This document shows, piece after piece, positions 34,701 through 43,499 of a stretch of 52,304 bases of DNA. The notes beneath the pieces are model-generated. The model was given only the letters and a program-made list of their open reading frames with translations. It did not search any database and was not told where the DNA came from. The stretch comes from Candidatus Izemoplasma sp. (GTDB taxonomy: Bacteria > Bacillota_I > Bacilli_A > Izemoplasmatales > Izemoplasmataceae): NCBI GenBank assembly GCA_007117835.1, contig SKFU01000026.1, forward strand, positions 1 through 52,304, given 5' to 3'. How positions within the stretch are numbered: position 1 is the stretch's first letter; every line of letters starts with the position of its first letter. A program made the translations under genes and the position numbers.

Positions 34701-36273
34701 ATGTCCGGTTTGCGAACGTAAATTGATAAAAGACGGTCATGATATTCCGTTTGAAACTTTTCTTGGTTTTAAAGGCGATAAGGTACCCGATATTGATTTA
34801 AATTTCTCTGGTGACTACCAAGCCGTTGTTCATGAATACATTCGTTTACTTTTTGGTCCTGAGCATACTTACCGTGCAGGCACCATATCAACGGTTGCTG
34901 ATAAAACTGCGTTTGGCTATGTCAAAGGGTATTTAGAAAAACAAAACTTGACACTCAGAAATGCAGAAATTGAACGTCGTGCAAAAGTCATTTCCGGTGT
35001 TAAACGTTCGACAGGACAACATCCTGGTGGGATTGTTGTTGTTCCTAATTATAAAGAAATATATGATGTAACCCCAATTCAATATCCTGCAGATGATACG
35101 ACCGCATCATGGAAAACAACGCATTTTGATTACCATTCATTTGAACAAAACTTGTTTAAGCTTGATGTGCTGGGTCACGATGACCCAACAATGATTCGTT
35201 ATTTGATGGATTTTGTTCAAAAAGACCCCCTGAATTTTCCGTTTCAAGAAGCACAAGATATCCCGCTGGATGACCCTAAAGTGTATCAGTTGCTTAATGG
35301 GACAGAAGTCATTGGGTTAACACCCGATGATATTAATAGCCCGGTGGCATCTTTTGGCATTCCTGAAATGGGCACCCAGTTTGTACGCAGCATGCTAAAA
35401 GATTCACGCCCGCAGACATTTGCAGATATCGTTAAAATATCAGGGTTGTCTCACGGAACTGATGTATGGCTTAACAACGCTGAAACTTTAGTGACAGGAA
35501 AACACCCTGAGTTTGGTAAAATTCCATTTAAAGAAGTGATTGGGTGTCGTGATGACATCATGGTATACCTCATTCAAAACGGGTTAAAACATGAAGTTGC
35601 GTTTGAAATATCAGAGTTCATACGCCGCGGATTACCAATCAAAAAACCCGATGTTTGGGAAGGATATAAACTGGTAATGCGTGATCACCATATCCCTGAA
35701 TGGTATATATGGAGTGCTGGACAAATTCAATACATGTTTCCCAAAGCCCACGCGACTGCATATGTCATGATGGCTTTAAGAATCGCTTGGTTTAAACTGT
35801 ATCGTCCAATTTATTTTTACGCCGCTTATTTTTCTAAGCGTGCCCGTGATTTTGATTTGATTGCGATGCAAGGTGGCGAGTATGCGATTGAATCTAAAAT
35901 GCAAGACATCGATAGCAAAGGCAACAAGGCTACTGACACTGAAAAAAGACTACACACTGTACTTGAGGTTGCTCTTGAAATGGTGAAACGTGGATTCTTT
36001 TTTGAACCGGTAGATATTATCCGTTCAGAAGCCAAAGATTTTGTCATTTCAAGTGATAAAACAAAATTACGATTACCATTCATTACCCTTGATGGCTTGG
36101 GTGATAAAGTCGCGCAATCGATTGTCCAAGCCCGAGACGAAAAATTGTTCAACTCGATTGAAGACGTAAAAATGAGAACCGCCATAACAAAAACTTCATT
36201 TGATAAACTCTTGGCTTTAGATGCATTTAAAGATTTACCAGAAGATACACAAATGTCATTATTTGATGTGTAA
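31762..36273 (+). CDS. polC: DNA polymerase III alpha subunit, Gram-positive PolC type
   Basis: A 1503-residue replicative polymerase with built-in proofreading. Order: N-terminal domain, OB fold (about 220-300), PHP domain split by the exonuclease ([11 protein letters not shown] from residue 329; VVATGDVHH later), 3'-5' exonuclease (FDIETTGLS, Asp417/Glu419, then HNASFD and [11 protein letters not shown]), and the polymerase core ([26 protein letters not shown] split over the active region, [39 protein letters not shown]). The zinc-binding element is unusual: the first CPxC pair is CSKSH (C936, H940), while the second, CPVC (C981, C984), is intact, with extra residues between them. A GGAGTGAT site precedes the ATG. 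Confidence 0.97.
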   Translation: [1503 protein letters not shown]

Positions 36274-36297
36274 AATATAAACCGAAAAGGACTGATT

Positions 36298-37041
36298 ATG
36301 ATGCGTTTTAGAAGTGTTAACCCTGTACTTAAAAGAATGTCTGATAACACAGGTTATGTCAATGAGTATGCCGCAACTTACAAAGGTGTTATCACCAAAA
36401 CAGCACTGCTACTATTGATTATGATTGTCATGGGCAGCCTCAGCATGTTTACAATGGTTGAAACTGGTCAAATCACAGGCGGTATTTTTGTCTTGATTGG
36501 CGCACCTATTTTGGCATTTATAAGTTTAATGATCGCCATGAGAAAACCTGATTTAGCGCCTATCTTTTCACTGGCTTACGCCATGCTACAAGGGACTTTT
36601 TTAGGGGTTATTTCAGGGATATATACAGTCATGGTAGGTGATGAGATCGTTGGCACAGCACTGCTTGCAACTGGTGGTGTTTTCGTCTCTATGTTACTGC
36701 TTTACCGCAGTGGTGTGGTACGTGTTACAAACACCTTTAGAAAAGTTATGTATACAGCATTACTGGGCTTGTTATTTTCAAGTATTGTGATGATTGGATT
36801 AATGTTATTTGGTGCATTCTCACCAAATATGATGGGCCTTTACACCGTTATTGTTGTTGTTTCAGTGATTGTTGCATCGCTTTATCTTATCATTGATTTC
36901 GATAACATTACAAACATGGTAGAAGCCGGCGCAGACCGCCAACTTGAATGGGTATTTTCACTTGGACTAATGGTGACAGTGGTTTGGTTATACGTTGAGT
37001 TATTACGTCTGTTATTTATTATTTCATCATCAAGAAAGTAA
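36298..37041 (+). CDS. Bax inhibitor-1/YccA-like membrane protein
   Basis: A 247-residue protein with about seven membrane segments. The profile, SLAYAMLQGTFLGVISGIY, and the C-terminal LYLIIDFDNITNMVEAGADRQLEW match the bacterial Bax inhibitor-1/YccA family, some members of which leak calcium in a pH-dependent way. The acidic residues in DFDN would correspond to the pore aspartates. Two adjacent ATG codons (36298 and 36301) are possible starts after AAAGGAC. It follows polC by 24 bases and may be co-transcribed. Its role here is unknown. Confidence 0.82.
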   Translation: MMRFRSVNPVLKRMSDNTGYVNEYAATYKGVITKTALLLLIMIVMGSLSMFTMVETGQITGGIFVLIGAPILAFISLMIAMRKPDLAPIFSLAYAMLQGTFLGVISGIYTVMVGDEIVGTALLATGGVFVSMLLLYRSGVVRVTNTFRKVMYTALLGLLFSSIVMIGLMLFGAFSPNMMGLYTVIVVVSVIVASLYLIIDFDNITNMVEAGADRQLEWVFSLGLMVTVVWLYVELLRLLFIISSSRK

Positions 37042-37061
37042 AATAAATATGGGAGGTTTAC

Positions 37062-38819
37062 ATGGAAAAATGGTCACTAAACGAACTTTATACTGGTTAT
37101 GACAGTCAGGCGTTTAAAGAAGATTTTAAGATGCTTGAAACATGGGTTAAAACGGCGCAACAATACGCCCAAGAATTACCAAATTCACGTTTAGAAGATG
37201 CCGTCTTAATTAGGAAGTATATTGACATAGCGACTCAATTACGTAGTTTACTGTTAAAACTATATGGGTATGTCAACTTAAGTTTATCCACAGATGCACA
37301 GGATGAAACATCGAATGCAATGATGTTTCAAATTCAACAACGTGCAAGTAAAACAACGGGCTTTAGCACAAGTTTTTCTAAATGGTTACGTGAGACTAAA
37401 GATTTGGATACGGTGTTAAAAAACAATGTCGATTTACAAGTATATGCATTCATGCTTAAGCGGATTCAAGAAGGCGCACAATACGTTTTATCCGATCAAG
37501 AAGAACAGTTAATTTCTGAACTCACACAAACAGGTTCTAATGCCTGGAGTCAACTTCAGGGTCTTTTAACCAGTGTTTTAGAAGTGGATTTTGATGGGGG
37601 CATTACAACGTTATCAGAAATACGAAATAAAGCGCACAATCCAAATCAAGCAAGTCGCAAAAAAGCTTATGAAGCTGAACTTGCGGCGTACTCAAAAATA
37701 GAACATGCTGTCGCAGCCGCCTTGAGTGGTGTTAAAGGAGAAGTCAACACACTGGTTAAAAAACGTGGGTTTGAAAGTCCGTTAGCTCAGTCGGTTTATG
37801 ATGCGCGTATGACGCAAGAAACTCTCGACGCATTGATACAATCAATGCGTAAAAACTTACCAATGTTTCATCAGTACTTAAAACGCAAAGCGACGATATT
37901 AGGCCACAAAAACGGGTTACCATGGTATGATTTGTTCGCCCCAATTGGTGCAAGCGAGAAACAGTTCACAAGTCAAGAGGCGATTGATTTTGTGGTTAAA
38001 AACTTTAAACAGTTTGGTGATGATTTGGCGAACTTGGCTTCACGTGCATACACGGAACAATGGATTGATTTCACGCCAAGAAAAGGTAAACGCGGTGGGG
38101 CATTTTGCTTTAATTTACATCCGCTAAAACAAAGCCGTATATTGATGAACTTTGATGGTTCGTTTTCCAACGTGATAACCCTCGCACACGAACTTGGTCA
38201 TGCATATCATGGTGATCGTATTTTTAAAGAAAGCATACTTAATGCGAGCTACACCATGCCTGTCGCAGAAACCGCCTCAACATTGTGTGAGACAATTGTT
38301 AAGAAAGCAGCACTTAAAGACGCTGTTAACGAAGAGAAACTCTTTATCCTAGAACAGTCATTAATGGGGTCAACACAAGTAATTGTCGACATCCTTTCAC
38401 GTTTCATTTTTGAAAGTAATGTATTTAAAGCCCGTGACAAAGGACCGTTATCACCAACACTGTTAAACCAAATGATGATTGATGCCCAAAAAGAAGCTTA
38501 TCAAGACAGCCTAGACCCAGAATATTTAAATCCTTATATGTGGATAAACAAAAGCCATTATTATCGAGGTAGTTTAAGCTTTTATAACTTCCCATACGCG
38601 TTCGGTTTGCTTTTTGCAAAAGGCATTTATGCACAGTTTCAATCACGTGGTAAAGCGTTTGTTAAAGACATCGACTTGTTATTACAAAAGACCGGTCAGA
38701 TGACCGTTGAAGACGTCGCTAAGCTGATTGATATTGATGTACAAAGCGTGGCATTTTGGGATCAAAGTTTGGCCGTTATTAAGGAAGATATTGATTTGTT
38801 TTTAGAACTTACAGCATAG
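37062..38819 (+). CDS. M3-family oligoendopeptidase, PepF-like
   Basis: A 585-residue cytoplasmic zinc peptidase. The HExxH motif is in LAHELGHAYHGD (H376, E377, H380), with the third ligand Glu in the downstream VAETASTLCETIV. GGAFCFNLHPLKQSRILMNF and NKSHYYRGSLSFYNFPYAFGLLFA are also typical of M3B (PepF) enzymes. These enzymes degrade peptides of about 7-17 residues. GGGAGG lies before the ATG. It is the last gene of the polC unit, and a strong terminator follows. Confidence 0.92.
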   Translation: MEKWSLNELYTGYDSQAFKEDFKMLETWVKTAQQYAQELPNSRLEDAVLIRKYIDIATQLRSLLLKLYGYVNLSLSTDAQDETSNAMMFQIQQRASKTTGFSTSFSKWLRETKDLDTVLKNNVDLQVYAFMLKRIQEGAQYVLSDQEEQLISELTQTGSNAWSQLQGLLTSVLEVDFDGGITTLSEIRNKAHNPNQASRKKAYEAELAAYSKIEHAVAAALSGVKGEVNTLVKKRGFESPLAQSVYDARMTQETLDALIQSMRKNLPMFHQYLKRKATILGHKNGLPWYDLFAPIGASEKQFTSQEAIDFVVKNFKQFGDDLANLASRAYTEQWIDFTPRKGKRGGAFCFNLHPLKQSRILMNFDGSFSNVITLAHELGHAYHGDRIFKESILNASYTMPVAETASTLCETIVKKAALKDAVNEEKLFILEQSLMGSTQVIVDILSRFIFESNVFKARDKGPLSPTLLNQMMIDAQKEAYQDSLDPEYLNPYMWINKSHYYRGSLSFYNFPYAFGLLFAKGIYAQFQSRGKAFVKDIDLLLQKTGQMTVEDVAKLIDIDVQSVAFWDQSLAVIKEDIDLFLELTA

Positions 38820-38824
38820 TAAAC

Positions 38825-38857
38825 AAACCATCAAAACAGTATGTTTTGATGGTTTTT
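38825..38857 (+). terminator. Terminator after pepF
   Basis: 14-bp perfect stem AAACCATCAAAACA / TGTTTTGATGGTTT (38825-38838, 38842-38855), loop GTA, T5 run. Confidence 0.9.
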
Positions 38858-38888
38858 ATTTACCAATTGCACTGTTCAATACAAAGAC

Positions 38889-38917
38889 TTGAAAAACCGT
38901 TGTTTCTCATGTATAAT
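38889..38917 (+). promoter_or_regulatory. Promoter of the Phe T-box operon
   Basis: TTGAAA (38889-38894), 17-base spacer, TATAAT (38912-38917). Confidence 0.8.
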
Positions 38918-38923
38918 AAATGC

Positions 38924-39130
38924 AACACATTGCGTAAGAACACGTCATGTCATGCGATTATTCTAGAGAGGAACTGGATCGGTGTGACCGTTCTATAATC
39001 AAAGACATTGATTTCATCTTACAAGTGGTGCTAATCCCATCCGTATGCCCTGCGTTAAAGGGACTGAGTGCATTTGAATTAAGGTGGTACCGCGGATTAC
39101 GATTCGTCCTTTTAACGGGGGACTTTTTTA
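38924..39130 (+). promoter_or_regulatory. T-box riboswitch, Phe specifier, upstream of pheS-pheT
   Basis: T-box core AAGGTGGTACCGCGGA at 39081-39096. Stem I closes with GTAAGA / TCTTAC (38934-38939 with 39017-39022) and ATGTC / GACAT, leaving the loop TGATTTCA; the specifier TTC (39013-39015) followed by A codes for phenylalanine. The terminator is a short GTCCT / GGGAC stem with a T6 run (39106-39129). Confidence 0.93.
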
Positions 39131-39147
39131 TTTTTAGGAGGGTTATT

Positions 39148-40182
39148 ATGTCGACACAAGCACAGATTAATGCGTTAGAAAAAGCCTTAGAAAAAGAATT
39201 GAATATGTGTCAAAAGTTTGCTGAACTGAATGATATTAAAGCACAGTATTTGGGCAAAAAATCGCAATTGACTGATTTAATGAAAGCGATGAAAGACAGC
39301 ACGCCTGAGGAAAAACGCGAACTTGGGCAATACATTAATCAAGCAAAATCAACATTCAATGCGATGATTGAAGCAAAAAAAACCGCTTTAGAAGCGGCCA
39401 GTGTGCGTGCAAAACTTAATCAAGAAACACTTGATTTATCTTTACCTGGACCAGATTATACTTTGGGCCAAAGCCACGTTTTAACACAAATAATCGAGTC
39501 GATTGAAGATTTATTTGTGGGTATGGGTTACGTCATTAAAGAAGGACCAGAACTCGAAAGTGATGCGTATAATTTTGAAAAGCTAAACTTACCTAAAGAT
39601 CACCCTGCACGGGATATGCAAGACAGCTTTTATATCAGTAAACACACACTACTAAGAACACATACATCACCGGTTCAAGTGCGTACCATGCTTGAATACG
39701 GGGGGAAAAAACCAGTAAAGATTATTTGTCCCGGCAAAGTCTATCGCCGTGATGATGATGATGCAACACACAGTCACCAGTTCATGCAAATTGAAGGACT
39801 AGTGGTGGATAAAAACACAACCATGAGTGATTTGAAAGGGACATTACGCATCGTTGCTGAACACCTTTTTGGTGCCCAGCGCGAGATTCGTTTAAGACCA
39901 TCGTATTTTCCTTTCACTGAGCCAAGTGTCGAAGTTGATGTCACGTGTGCACAATGCCATGGCGCAGGCTGCCCGATGTGTAAACATACTGGATATATAG
40001 AAATACTTGGTGCAGGTATGGTTCATGATGCGGTATTAGAGGCCAGCGGATATGACCCTAAAATATACCAAGGATTTGCGTTTGGTATTGGTGTTGAAAG
40101 GTTAGCAATGCTTAAGTATGGCATTGAAGACATTCGTAATTTTTACATCAATGATTTACGCTTTTTAAAACAATTTAAGTGA
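39148..40182 (+). CDS. pheS: Phenylalanyl-tRNA synthetase alpha subunit
   Basis: A 344-residue catalytic subunit of the class II (alpha-beta)2 enzyme. An N-terminal coiled coil (about 1-85) is followed by the catalytic domain with [24 protein letters not shown] (motif 2 entry), [13 protein letters not shown] and the C-terminal [17 protein letters not shown] (motif 3). A Cys-rich loop [17 protein letters not shown] is present, typical of Bacillota PheS. The ATG at 39148 follows AGGAGGG; a long reading from 38947 would translate the T-box leader and is rejected. Confidence 0.97.
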   Translation: MSTQAQINALEKALEKELNMCQKFAELNDIKAQYLGKKSQLTDLMKAMKDSTPEEKRELGQYINQAKSTFNAMIEAKKTALEAASVRAKLNQETLDLSLPGPDYTLGQSHVLTQIIESIEDLFVGMGYVIKEGPELESDAYNFEKLNLPKDHPARDMQDSFYISKHTLLRTHTSPVQVRTMLEYGGKKPVKIICPGKVYRRDDDDATHSHQFMQIEGLVVDKNTTMSDLKGTLRIVAEHLFGAQREIRLRPSYFPFTEPSVEVDVTCAQCHGAGCPMCKHTGYIEILGAGMVHDAVLEASGYDPKIYQGFAFGIGVERLAMLKYGIEDIRNFYINDLRFLKQFK

Positions 40183-40889
40183 TGACTGACACATTATGCA
40201 TAATTTTAAATGGTGCCGGGACTACAGGTGCAGAACTTTCGGGGTTACAAAACTATTTAAAGAAAGAGTTCCCCAACTGGTTTATCTATTATCCACACAA
40301 TATGCCTGGCGTCTTTGTCGGCGACTATTTTCCAAAAACGAGAATATCAGATTTCAATCGTTTCATCAATGAAACGATTGATATGATGAAACAACCATTT
40401 AAAAAAGTCTATCTCATTGGTTACAGTTTGGGTGCTGCGACCGCGAGTATTGTGGCCTCTAAAACAGATAAAGTCAATAAAATGGTGCTAGTTGCACCCA
40501 TTGTTAAAAACCCTAGATTCAAAAAGTTTTTTAAAGGTTTAGCAACAAATTTAAGCCATAAAGAAAACTTAACTAAAGTACAAAGACTATTTTATCGAGA
40601 GTTTTTACGTCGGTTCTCTCATGTTCCAAAAACCCATGTATGGACATTACAACGATACTTTTACTACACGAAGTTAGTTATTAAACCAACTCAGGCAAAA
40701 ATTTTGTTGGTCGAAACATTACACGATGAAATGACGAACACTAAGTCTTTGGATTGGTTATCTCAAAAATTGGGATCAGAAGAAATTGAAAGATACCCTG
40801 TAAACAGTTCACATTTTTTGTTTTTTGACCGAAACATTCGTAAACAAGTACACCATAAGATTGCGATGTTTTTAAAGGAGGAATCATAA
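40182..40889 (+). CDS. Alpha/beta hydrolase inserted between pheS and pheT
   Basis: A 235-residue predicted serine hydrolase. The nucleophile elbow is GYSLG (in KVYLIGYSLGAATASIVA); an Asp in LHDEMT and a His in NSSHFLFF complete a plausible triad. No signal peptide is seen, so it should be cytoplasmic. The ATG at 40182 overlaps the pheS stop as TGATG, and its stop overlaps the pheT start as TAATG, so it is translationally coupled on both sides and under the Phe T-box. Substrate unknown; esterase, thioesterase or lipase are all possible. Confidence 0.82.
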   Translation: MTDTLCIILNGAGTTGAELSGLQNYLKKEFPNWFIYYPHNMPGVFVGDYFPKTRISDFNRFINETIDMMKQPFKKVYLIGYSLGAATASIVASKTDKVNKMVLVAPIVKNPRFKKFFKGLATNLSHKENLTKVQRLFYREFLRRFSHVPKTHVWTLQRYFYYTKLVIKPTQAKILLVETLHDEMTNTKSLDWLSQKLGSEEIERYPVNSSHFLFFDRNIRKQVHHKIAMFLKEES

Positions 40890-43249
40890 TGAAAGTATCA
40901 ATTAATTGGTTAAAAGAATATGTTGATGTAAGCATCGACATGGGCACATTAAAAACACAATTTACTGAGCATTCACAAGAAGTAGACTCAATTCATCCGT
41001 TGGTGCAAGTACGTGATATTATTGTTGGGCATGTATTGACTTGTGAACCGCATCCTGATGCGGATAAGCTAAGTGTTTGTTCAGTTGATATAAAACTCAA
41101 CACCGTGCAAATCGTTTGTGGGGCCGACAATGTCGCCGCGTCACAAAAAGTGATTGTGGCATTGCCGGGCGCAGTTTTGGATAAGGGCTTAGTCATTGAA
41201 CCGACAACGATTCGAGGCGTTGAGTCTAACGGCATGATTTGTAGTTTAACTGAACTAGGAATCGCCCAAAAATATCATGGTGAAACAGGGATTCATGTAC
41301 TTAATGATGATGCCGTGATTGGTTCTAGTGCGTTAGAAACATTGGCGCTTGATGATGTGGTGATGACATTGGATTTAACACCAAATAGAGCTGATTTACT
41401 AAGTATGCACGGTGTTGCATACGATGTTGGTGCGATATTTAATAAACCTGTATCGATTGAAACACCATCAGTTACTTATGGTGAACTCAAAAATCCAATG
41501 ACGATTAAAACTCAAACCGATGCATGCATGAGTTACTACGGTGCAGTGATTGATGATTTGGTGATTAAAGAGAGTCCATCATGGATGAAAACTAGGCTGA
41601 TTGCTGCAGGTATTCGTCCAATAAATAATGTTGTCGATATTACCAATTATGTTTTGATTGAAACAGGGCAACCATTACATGCATTCGATTTTGATGCGTT
41701 AAACAGTGAAACCATCGTCGTTAGAAATGCGGTTAAAGACGAAACATTTGTCACACTTGACGATAAAAAACGTCATTTAGAACCACAAGACATTGTCATT
41801 ACTGATGGTCAAAAAGCTGTTGCGCTGGGTGGTGTTATGGGTGGTGCAGCTACCGAAGTTACACGCGAGACTAAAAGCATTTTATTAGAGAGTGCGACGT
41901 TTAATCCCATAACAATTCGAAAAACGTCGAGCCGTCTAGATTTAAGAAGTGAATCTTCGTTACGATTTGAGCGTGGTATTGATCCGAAAAAGACACAGTT
42001 TGCTTTAATGCGTGCATGTGCTTTACTTGTTGAGCATGCTTCCGCAACGGTTCGACAAAACACTGCATTTTTCGATTATAATGATTTAAAGGATAAAGTA
42101 CTGAGGTTATCATTGGTTAAAATCAACCATGTTTTGGGGACAAACTTGGATGTTTCAATGGTTCAGTCAGTTTTGAACCGTCTTCAGTTTGATTTTGAGA
42201 TGACGCAAGAAGTCTTTAACATCAAGGTCCCAACACGTCGTCAAGATATTCAAACATATCAAGATTTGATTGAAGAAATTGCACGACTTATTGGGTATAG
42301 TCAATTGCCAGAAACGCTGCCGTTAAATCGTACCGTTGGCGGATTATCTCCATACCAAGCATTTAAGCGTTCAATCAGACGCGCATTGATTGGTTTAAGT
42401 TTAAACGAGGTGATTAACTACGCGTTGGTTGATTTGGATAGAAACAATGATTTAACCGGTAAACCGACCAACAATATGGTGTTTTTAGCCAATCCATTGA
42501 GCGAACAGCATCAAGTCTTAACCTTAAGTCCGTTGAACGGATTAATGGATGTCTTAAGTTATCATCGTGCCCGTAAAATGAACGATGTTCAGCTATTTGA
42601 AATTGGTAAACGATATACGACCCATAAAGAAACTGAAACACTCGGCATTGCATTAATGGGACATTACCAACCACAGGCTTGGAAAGCCCATCAACCCATT
42701 GACTTTTATACACTTAAAGGCATTATTCAAGCGCTTTTTGAAAGTCTTAACATTCAGGAAGTTACTTATGATAAAACCGAACTGGATGCTTATCATCCAC
42801 ACCAAACCGCGTGGATTAAAGTGCAATCTCATAAGGTGGGGCATATCGCGAAACTGCATCCCACAACTGCACGACGCTACGACTTAGAAGACGTGTATGT
42901 GTGTGAACTAAATATTGAGAAATTGTTTAAGTATAAAACACCCAAGGTCGATTACCAACCCGTTCAGCGTTATCCACAAATGATTCGTGATGTTGCGATT
43001 GCACTCAAAGAAGACATTGCATCTAAGCAAGTCATCGATGCCATTCAAGATTTGCCGTTTACAGCGCTTAAGGAAGCATTTGTTTTCGATGTTTATCAAG
43101 GTGAACATTTAGATGAAGACAAAAAATCTTTAGCGATCCGTTTAGTCTTTGAAGATTCGACGCAAACATTAGAAGCTGACATGATCGATCAACATATGCG
43201 TGTTGTTGCGGATACGTTGGTCAATATATTTGACGCAGAGTTAAGATGA
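40889..43249 (+). CDS. pheT: Phenylalanyl-tRNA synthetase beta subunit
   Basis: A 786-residue subunit with editing and tRNA-binding functions. It has a tRNA-binding OB domain (about 40-150: VGHVLTCEPHPDADKLSVC), B3/B4 editing and B5 domains (RLDLRSESSLRFERGID, then VPTRRQDIQTYQDLIEEIARLIGY), and a C-terminal FDX-ACB anticodon domain (QRYPQMIRDVAIAL...). A strong AGGAGGAA site in the end of the hydrolase gene precedes the start. Confidence 0.97.
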   Translation: MKVSINWLKEYVDVSIDMGTLKTQFTEHSQEVDSIHPLVQVRDIIVGHVLTCEPHPDADKLSVCSVDIKLNTVQIVCGADNVAASQKVIVALPGAVLDKGLVIEPTTIRGVESNGMICSLTELGIAQKYHGETGIHVLNDDAVIGSSALETLALDDVVMTLDLTPNRADLLSMHGVAYDVGAIFNKPVSIETPSVTYGELKNPMTIKTQTDACMSYYGAVIDDLVIKESPSWMKTRLIAAGIRPINNVVDITNYVLIETGQPLHAFDFDALNSETIVVRNAVKDETFVTLDDKKRHLEPQDIVITDGQKAVALGGVMGGAATEVTRETKSILLESATFNPITIRKTSSRLDLRSESSLRFERGIDPKKTQFALMRACALLVEHASATVRQNTAFFDYNDLKDKVLRLSLVKINHVLGTNLDVSMVQSVLNRLQFDFEMTQEVFNIKVPTRRQDIQTYQDLIEEIARLIGYSQLPETLPLNRTVGGLSPYQAFKRSIRRALIGLSLNEVINYALVDLDRNNDLTGKPTNNMVFLANPLSEQHQVLTLSPLNGLMDVLSYHRARKMNDVQLFEIGKRYTTHKETETLGIALMGHYQPQAWKAHQPIDFYTLKGIIQALFESLNIQEVTYDKTELDAYHPHQTAWIKVQSHKVGHIAKLHPTTARRYDLEDVYVCELNIEKLFKYKTPKVDYQPVQRYPQMIRDVAIALKEDIASKQVIDAIQDLPFTALKEAFVFDVYQGEHLDEDKKSLAIRLVFEDSTQTLEADMIDQHMRVVADTLVNIFDAELR

Positions 43250-43255
43250 TATGAT

Positions 43256-43292
43256 GAAGAAATAAGGGTAAAATCTTATTTCTTCTTTTTTT
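43256..43292 (+). terminator. Terminator after pheT
   Basis: 11-bp stem GAAGAAATAAG / CTTATTTCTTC (43256-43266, 43275-43285), 8-base loop, T7 run. The following 43293-43428 is AT-rich and holds nothing I recognise. Confidence 0.87.
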
Positions 43293-43428
43293 ATTGAATA
43301 GCGTCAATTAGCCAAAATATTTGTCTTACAAGTTATTTGAACATAGCCCTTTAATTAATCTTGAACATTTTCTTTGAAAAGGTCTTTACAATGCGCATAA
43401 AAACCCTTTCATTTTTTTAAAAATACTG

Positions 43429-43457
43429 TTGTATATGACGGGTTTGTTTGTTACAAT
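43429..43457 (+). promoter_or_regulatory. Promoter of ald
   Basis: TTGTAT (43429-43434), 17-base spacer, TACAAT (43452-43457). Confidence 0.65.
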
Positions 43458-43467
43458 ATAAACGTGT

Positions 43468-43488
43468 TTAAAAAAACTGTTTTTTTAA
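43468..43488 (+). repeat. A/T palindrome in the ald leader
   Basis: Perfect inverted repeat TTAAAAAAAC / GTTTTTTTAA with a single T between the arms. Its 3' arm ends in the AAGGAG ribosome-binding site of ald. Confidence 0.6.
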
Positions 43489-43499
43489 GGAGATTAGCG

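Noticed and set aside
35826-36350. 174-codon minus-strand open frame over the end of polC
   Set aside because: It is antisense to the conserved PolC C-terminus and to the start of the next gene; serine-rich shadow composition.
38947-39147. Long N-terminal extension of PheS in frame with the gene
   Set aside because: It translates the Phe T-box leader, including the T-box core; the ATG at 39148 has AGGAGGG and starts a normal-length PheS.
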